Source: Symbiodinium natans (Eukaryota; Sar; Dinophyceae; Suessiales; Symbiodiniaceae). Taken from it: a stretch of 20,000 nucleotides of DNA. This document shows positions 16,297-20,000 of the stretch, in pieces. The DNA lies in assembly GCA_905221605.1 (NCBI GenBank), contig CAJNDS010002202.1, forward strand, positions 560,001 to 580,000, in the 5' to 3' direction. How positions within the stretch are numbered: position 1 is the stretch's first letter; each line of letters starts with the position of its first letter. A program made the translations under genes and the position numbers. Under the pieces are notes generated by a model, which was not told the DNA's origin, ran no database searches, and saw only the letters and a program-made list of their open reading frames with translations.

Positions 16297-18714
16297 CTAG
16301 GAAGAAAACAGTAGGGGCCTAGATCAAATGGCATGACAAGAGAGCCGCCATCATAAAAGAACGAGGTTCATAACAGTCTCAGAACGAACGGAGAATAGGC
16401 AAGAACAGGGATAAGAGTTGCCAAAAGGACTCTTCTAGCTCCCTTTGGATCTTTATGTTGCAGCATGGCTTGATCGTGCAGGCCTGGGCTGGCTAGCGCT
16501 TGATGGAAGCAATGCTGTACTCCGCTTTCATCTTACAACCCTGGGCCCTAAATCCGAAGCCCCTAAACCCTCGACCCTAAAACCAACAAACCCTAAACCC
16601 TAAACCCTATCCCTAGTAACTGGGCTAAGGGGTGGCAGTTGCGCTTCCTTGGGGGTCAAAGGAAACAAACCAGGGGTTTGCGGCTTCAGCTTCAGGGTCT
16701 GCAGTCCATAAGGGGATGGGGCCTGATAAGGGCCAAGCCTTCCAAGCGGCCTCCTATCTTGAACATAAACGGTATACAACCCAGCCTTGAGAAGCTTAGA
16801 TTGTGACAGAAAGCCTAAAGGCACAAAAGCACAACACAAACATGTCCCCCGCCAGCAGTGCAGCCAATGATGCTCCCGGCTTTGCAAGAATTCGATCGCG
16901 CAGTACCAGTCGCTGACGTAATCCAAGAGGAATAAACCAAATTCCTGGCACCAAGCAAGGGCAGACAGTTATCTACAGCAACGACAGCTATTACTTCGCT
17001 CCATCTCCTGTTCTAGACTCACCATGAGTTGGTCCTGGTAAAGACGAACTCGGTCCATCGTACTGGGCTTGGTATCGCCCCGCTTCATCTGCCTTCGCAG
17101 TTCCACTGCCTTTTGCTCGATGACCCGCGCCAAGGTGTCGTCTGGAGGCACGGACCACAATGTGTAGAGCCCCTCTCTCTCTCTCTCTCCAAAGGTGAGG
17201 TAGGGAAAAGCTGAGTGAGAGCCATACTACCAGTGCCACCGCTGGAAAGTAGAGAAGGCACTGTGTTGCCAGCTTCCATGACGACAGCTGCCCAATGGAG
17301 GCTGCCTCACTTTTTAAGACGCAGCCCGCGAAGGCTGCACGAACGGTGTTCTGCGTCATGTTTCCATTCCCATAGTGCTGCAGGAAGAAGGCTTCCTGGG
17401 AGAAGCCAGGGTTGAGGGTGTCGTTCCTTGCACCCGCGCACCAACCGCGGAAGTCTTCGGGTGTGATCTCGGACAAGCAGCTAAAGCGCTCCACGCAGTA
17501 CCGGCATCGGGACCAATAGAAGTCGGGGCTGCCACTTTCCTTGTCGGGGAATTCTCTGCCCGGGGTATCAAAGGGCCACGAGGCTGGCCAACCAAGAAAT
17601 TGAGAGCGCAGCCATTCACAGTCAACTGCCCCTGTGCAGAAGCCATTCTCCGCAAAAACAGCTTTCATCATCGTAAAGCCTTTGAGTGCACGGCAGTCCA
17701 CTTCTCTAGGAAAGGCCGTCGCAATCTCTCGGCACCCCAGACCCGACCCATAATTAAGGCGCCAACTGTGGAAGCAGCGCCAGCTCGACATGTCTGGGTA
17801 GCCGGAGTAAGCCTGAAAAGGAAAGAATGCCGCAAAGAATGCGACGCATGTAGCACCACGGAGCAGGGCTGATGGCAGGTAGAACTGAACGGCACTGCGC
17901 TGCCCCGGACACAGTCCGTGCCTTGGCTTCCCAGTTTGTTGGCAAGGCGCAGTGACAAGCACGCGCACAAGCAACGCTGCGTGCCGTGCCGCATCTATTC
18001 CTATAGGTCCTAACCCTGATCTTGTAAAACCCCTTAATTTAGGAAAATACCCGAATTCAGAATATGGATATGGGAACATTCCTTAATTAAGGGGTTTTGG
18101 GAGATCTGAGAAACAAATGCTATATCAATAGCAAGAGCAGCCAAGCTGCCTTGAATGCATACCTGGCCAGACCACTAGCAATGGCATCTTCACAAAGGCT
18201 TGTAGAAAGCCTTGCTCATAGTGCCTGAGGATGTCTGACTTTCCACCCCTGACCTGTCTAAATCCCTGGCACTCCAAATAACACGCCCCAGGCCCCCCTT
18301 GTTCATACTTACTTGCAGCCCAAACGGCTATAGCCACGAATGTAAAAGCTGAAAACTTGCACCTCCTTTTTACCCCTTAGACTGCCTGCAACAGGCTATG
18401 GCCAGCATGATCACCCCAGGGATTGCCAGAAAAAATCCGCTCGCGAGGAGGCTGCACTGCACGATGCAAAGCCATGAGGCAACCTCCAGAATTACCATGA
18501 ACCTCGCGGCGCACACTAAAGGCTTCAGGTGTGTATCTATGGTTGAGGATGACAGGAACATACCTAGGCCTGTGAAACCGAAGATGTAGCAGCTTTGCAC
18601 TCAGCTTACAAGCGGATGTCCACTGTTTCATAGTTTGCGAAAGTACTCAGCGATCTTACCGGTCTTGTGCACAACACCGTACATTTTTTGTGTCATCCCT
18701 GCCCTCTTCTCAAT
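15663..18714 (-). CDS. Multi-exon polytopic membrane protein, loosely XK-like
   Basis: Eight minus-strand segments join in phase to 687 codons including TGA at 15665-15663: 18714-18660, 18569-18415, 18355-18313, 18234-18163, 18015-17231, 17172-17023, 16944-16778 and 16296-15663. The order of parts is N-terminal hydrophobic segments, a Cys-rich likely ectodomain, a membrane helix spanning an exon junction, a basic and charged linker, more membrane segments, and a Pro/Ala-rich tail. The motifs LLDYVSDWYCAIEFL and VEAPLSLCLQ recall the XK-related family pattern (an Asp-rich first helix and an E..PQ..LQ stretch). That link is weak and the function is unknown. The true start may be ATG at 18696-18694 or an upstream exon. 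Splice sites are predicted by eye; phases agree at every junction. Confidence 0.62.
16297..16777 (-). other. Predicted intron 7 with telomere-like repeats
   Basis: 481 bases from GTATAC to a good polypyrimidine acceptor. It contains CCCTAAA-type units (+ strand) at about 16535-16615, degenerate at the edges. The remainder is unremarkable. Confidence 0.5.
16778..16944 (-). CDS. Predicted exon 7, XK-like first helix
   Basis: Starts EFGLFLLDYVSDWYCAIEF after acceptor GGTGCCAG (78-base intron, 17022-16945), then a Trp/Cys/Leu-rich second hydrophobic segment. I place the donor at GTATAC (16777) by phase match to exon 8. Reading on instead runs into telomere-like repeats and a stop at about 16600. 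Confidence 0.6.
17023..17172 (-). CDS. Predicted exon 6, end of helix and charged linker
   Basis: Exactly 50 codons. Begins GLYTLWSVPPDD, which completes the membrane helix started in exon 5, then a charged amphipathic segment (RVIEQKAVELRRQMKRGD). The donor ATG|GTGAGT at 17022 is near-consensus. Confidence 0.65.
17173..17188 (-). repeat. (AG)8 tract at a splice acceptor
   Basis: On the minus strand (AG)8 ends a 58-base intron (17230-17173). Splicing after the last AG gives phase 0 and an intact membrane helix. Without splicing the frame continues as an Arg/Glu-rich run and stops near 16991. Confidence 0.65.
17231..18015 (-). CDS. Predicted exon 5, Cys-rich ectodomain
   Basis: The largest exon, about 262 codons. 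A hydrophobic run (GATCVAFFAAFFPF) precedes a roughly 160-residue region rich in Cys, Trp and Phe (including FCTGAVDC and RCRYCVERFSC), a plausible disulfide-bonded luminal or extracellular domain. It ends in a hydrophobic stretch LATQCLLYFPAVAL at donor GTAGTA. Three AG acceptors (ending 18016, 18010, 18001) all keep phase. TTCTTTCCTTTTCAG at 17813 is a strong acceptor-like site inside the exon and leaves an alternative model open. Confidence 0.6.
18016..18162 (-). other. Predicted intron 4 carrying a hairpin element
   Basis: Lies between donor GTATGC and the CAG or TAG acceptors. Most of it is the inverted repeat at 18018-18106; the rest is pyrimidine-rich DNA with TTTGTTTCTCAG, a further acceptor-like site that leads to an immediate in-frame stop. 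Confidence 0.5.
18018..18106. repeat. Hairpin (MITE-like) element
   Basis: 27-base arms (18018-18044 and 18080-18106) begin and end in GATC. The 14-base core AAAACCCCTTAATT is perfectly inverted as AATTAAGGGGTTTT. The loop is about 35 bases and partly self-complementary. Confidence 0.78.
18163..18234 (-). CDS. Predicted exon 4
   Basis: Encodes ILRHYEQGFLQAFVKMPLL followed by VVWP. The acceptor is AAGTCAG and the donor CCAG|GTATGC (18162). Only one frame is open through this exon, and it matches the phases on both sides. Confidence 0.5.
18313..18355 (-). CDS. Predicted exon 3, short hydrophobic exon
   Basis: Encodes FSAFTFVAIAVWAA and ends at a consensus donor GTAAGT (18312). The donor and hydrophobicity are good; the left boundary is ambiguous as noted for exon 2. 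It extends the membrane region of exon 2. Confidence 0.45.
18415..18569 (-). CDS. Predicted exon 2, membrane segments
   Basis: In phase with exon 1. Encodes a short hydrophilic stretch, then a long hydrophobic one (FMVILEVASWLCIVQ and SLLASGFFLAI), likely one or two membrane helices. The end is uncertain: GTGATC at 18414 with an acceptor at 18356 keeps phase, and a 44-base intron (GTTGCA donor to TTTTCAG) also does. Confidence 0.5.
18660..18714 (-). CDS. Predicted exon 1 (first recognisable exon)
   Basis: Encodes IEKRAGMTQKMYGVVHKT plus one base. The donor is G|GTAAGA at 18659. A TTGCAG acceptor precedes 18714, but an in-frame stop lies just upstream, so the protein may instead begin at the internal ATG (18696). 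The 90-base intron that follows ends in a pyrimidine-containing TTTCACAG. Confidence 0.5.
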
Positions 18715-18949
18715 CTGCAACGACCTCTCCTAAACCCTAAACCCTAAACCCTAAACCCTAAACCCTAATCAAGTATGCCCTGAGCTGGAAGCAGGGGCTC
18801 CTAGCTCAACAGTAAAGTTACGCAAAGCAACACTCACAAAAGCTTATCCTCAGGACTTGTGCTGTTGTTGAGGCTCCAACTTCACACCTCTTGTCAGCCT
18901 ACAACCCGAGACACAAAATAACCCCTTCTGCAGGCTGGTAGATACTGGC
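18715..18949. other. Upstream region with C-strand array
   Basis: CCCTAAA units at 18729-18768 lie just upstream of exon 1. The rest contains a possible minus donor (TTTTGTGAGTG near 18838) and acceptor-like sites near 18890-18940, but no exon there joins exon 1 in phase, so none is called. Confidence 0.45.
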
Positions 18950-19320
18950 GATTGTTGCTATCGTTGCTGTGCTTGTAGTTGTTGTGATATTCTTGCCGCT
19001 TGCATTGAGTTCCACGTCCGCCCGCCGTGCTCACCAACCACAACTAGCAAACCCGATAAACTCTCCAACCCCACGCCAGACCATTACAATCAGTTATTGG
19101 GTCCTTCAGATGCGGGGTAGGCTAGGTACATACCCCCCCCCCCCCCACCAGGGTTTAGGGTTAAGGGTTTCGGTCCACGTAAAACATTCAGGTTGCGAAC
19201 GCACTCCAGCCTCTGGAAGCCCCTGAACAGCCTTCGAAAACTGCGAAGTGGAACGATTATTGCCATTGTCTTTAGTACTACGACCGTGGTCAGTATTATT
19301 ACCCGAAGCACGCCAGGTTT
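18950..19320. repeat. Two degenerate triplet tracts around C14 and telomere units
   Basis: Triplet-like tracts at 18950-19015 and 19248-19315 flank a run of 14 C (19133-19146) and two or three degenerate TTTAGGG units (19150-19171). No gene is supported; open frames here are Val/Ile-rich by-products. Confidence 0.5.
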
Positions 19321-19343
19321 GCCGTCAGCTACGGCTGTGGCTT

Positions 19344-19383
19344 TGGGGCGGGGGGGGGGGCAGGGGTGGGGGGGGTGGGGGGG
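19344..19383 (+). repeat. G-run tract
   Basis: About 40 bases of G runs (up to 11) broken by C, A or T, similar in style to 7219-7423 but shorter. Confidence 0.88.
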
Positions 19384-19800
19384 TTGAGAACGTCATTCAT
19401 ATTGCATGCATACCCAAAACACTGGTATTTACAGCGTTTTCGTCTCTTTGTACAGCATACTGCACAAGGATGTGGAACAAGAAAATCTGTCACAAGCGTC
19501 CAGCCTGTCGCGACCATGCCCAAAACACGTCCCACAAAAACCGTGAAAGTCCTGAAATTTGGCAAATGCGTTTTCGCAAATGCAAGCCTCCAAAAAACAC
19601 AGCTGCAGAGGTTGTCTTGGCAGAAGTGCATGAAAACATCGCAAATAACAGTGTTTGCCGCGCGCGCACACACATCAGGCAGCCAGCCATGTACATGCTG
19701 CCTGACGGCAAACGTGGCGTCAAACAACACCAGGACTTGCTTAAAAATCAGCAAAAACCCATAGCGGCAGCGCAACGCCAAAAAAACATCCAATAAAATT
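19384..19800. other. Unassigned stretch open in several frames
   Basis: Long frames run on both strands (to 19796 on +, and 19793-19329 on minus). Products are Cys/Lys-rich (+) or Cys/Phe-rich (minus) with no domain I recognise. A/C-rich bias that avoids stops may explain this. It could hide an exon; strand cannot be decided. Confidence 0.3.
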
Positions 19801-20000
19801 GAGCATCATGAGGTGCCTCCCGTCCCACAAAAACCAATGAAAAAACAATGCGCGGCGGCAAACCTCACGTGCTGTGCGCATTATTACTACCAGTATTGCC
19901 ATCATCACCGGCGAAGATACACGCATGACTTGTTTTTTTTTGCGATTATTAGTGCTACTGTTGTTATCATCCTTATGACTTGTCTTGCTAGTGATTTTCT
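19801..20000. repeat. AT-rich spacer and fourth degenerate triplet tract
   Basis: After an A-rich spacer, ATT/ACT/GTT-type triplets dominate 19877-20000, interrupted by ATGACTTG motifs (19924 and 19976). The tract runs off the window end. Confidence 0.45.

Noticed and set aside
17375-17872. 165-residue + strand protein
   Set aside because: Antisense to the Cys-rich exon; the minus frame joins flanking exons in phase.
16991-18079. Single 362-residue minus-strand protein without introns
   Set aside because: Its C-terminus runs through the AG tract into an Arg-rich frame, while removal of a 58-base GT-AG intron restores a good helix and a charged linker; its N-terminus lies in the hairpin element.
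1-20000. tRNA, 5S rRNA, snRNA or a dinoflagellate spliced-leader sequence
   Set aside because: I saw no matching cores or the CCATTTTGGCTCAAG leader motif by eye; a covariance-model scan would be decisive.

Overview
The window looks like nuclear DNA of a eukaryotic microbe with plant/alga/alveolate-type (TTTAGGG) telomere repeats. My best guess is an alveolate, most likely in or near the dinoflagellates. The reasons are the pervasive TTTAGGG-like repeats, the mid-range GC content, a spliced gene with short GT-AG introns, and a Pro/Ala-rich tail with PPGLP motifs. A coccidian with telomere-like interspersed heptamers (Eimeria-type) is a serious alternative. No prokaryotic operon, phage, organelle or rRNA signature is visible.

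Bases 1 to about 15000 hold no gene I can support. They are a mosaic of short telomere-like arrays in both orientations (TTTAGGG or CCCTAAA on the + strand), separated by 50-400 base islands of non-repetitive DNA. The arrays come in variants, several homogenised into pure blocks: TTCAGGG (658-734), AGGGTGGT/AGGGTGGC (1341-1428), TTTGGGG (5319-5395), TTTTAGGG with TTTTGGGG (8059-8234), and TCTAGGG/TCTAGCG (14135-14183). Many islands carry their own inverted repeat, for example 449-556, 3166-3220, 3962-4076, 4973-5026, 6181-6240, 8581-8645 and 11217-11446. Two ~115-base islands (6043-6160 and 11055-11168) are copies of one MITE-like element. A 21-base repeat array built in three blocks of alternating orientation (7426-7851) sits beside a G-run tract (7219-7423).

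Bases 15045-15345 are a degenerate triplet-like tract. From 18714 down to 15663 on the minus strand lies the one convincing gene. Eight exons can be joined in phase to give about 680 residues: N-terminal membrane segments, a Cys-rich probable ectodomain, a membrane helix rebuilt exactly across an intron, and a second membrane region with a loose resemblance to the XK-related family, ending in a Pro/Ala-rich tail. Its introns contain a hairpin element (18018-18106), an (AG)8 tract used as acceptor (17173-17188), and telomere-like repeats (about 16535-16615).

Bases 18715-20000 return to intergenic DNA with telomere repeats, three more degenerate triplet tracts, a C14 run, a G-rich run, and an unassigned stretch open in several frames. 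All assignments come from reading the sequence alone; no homology search was possible.
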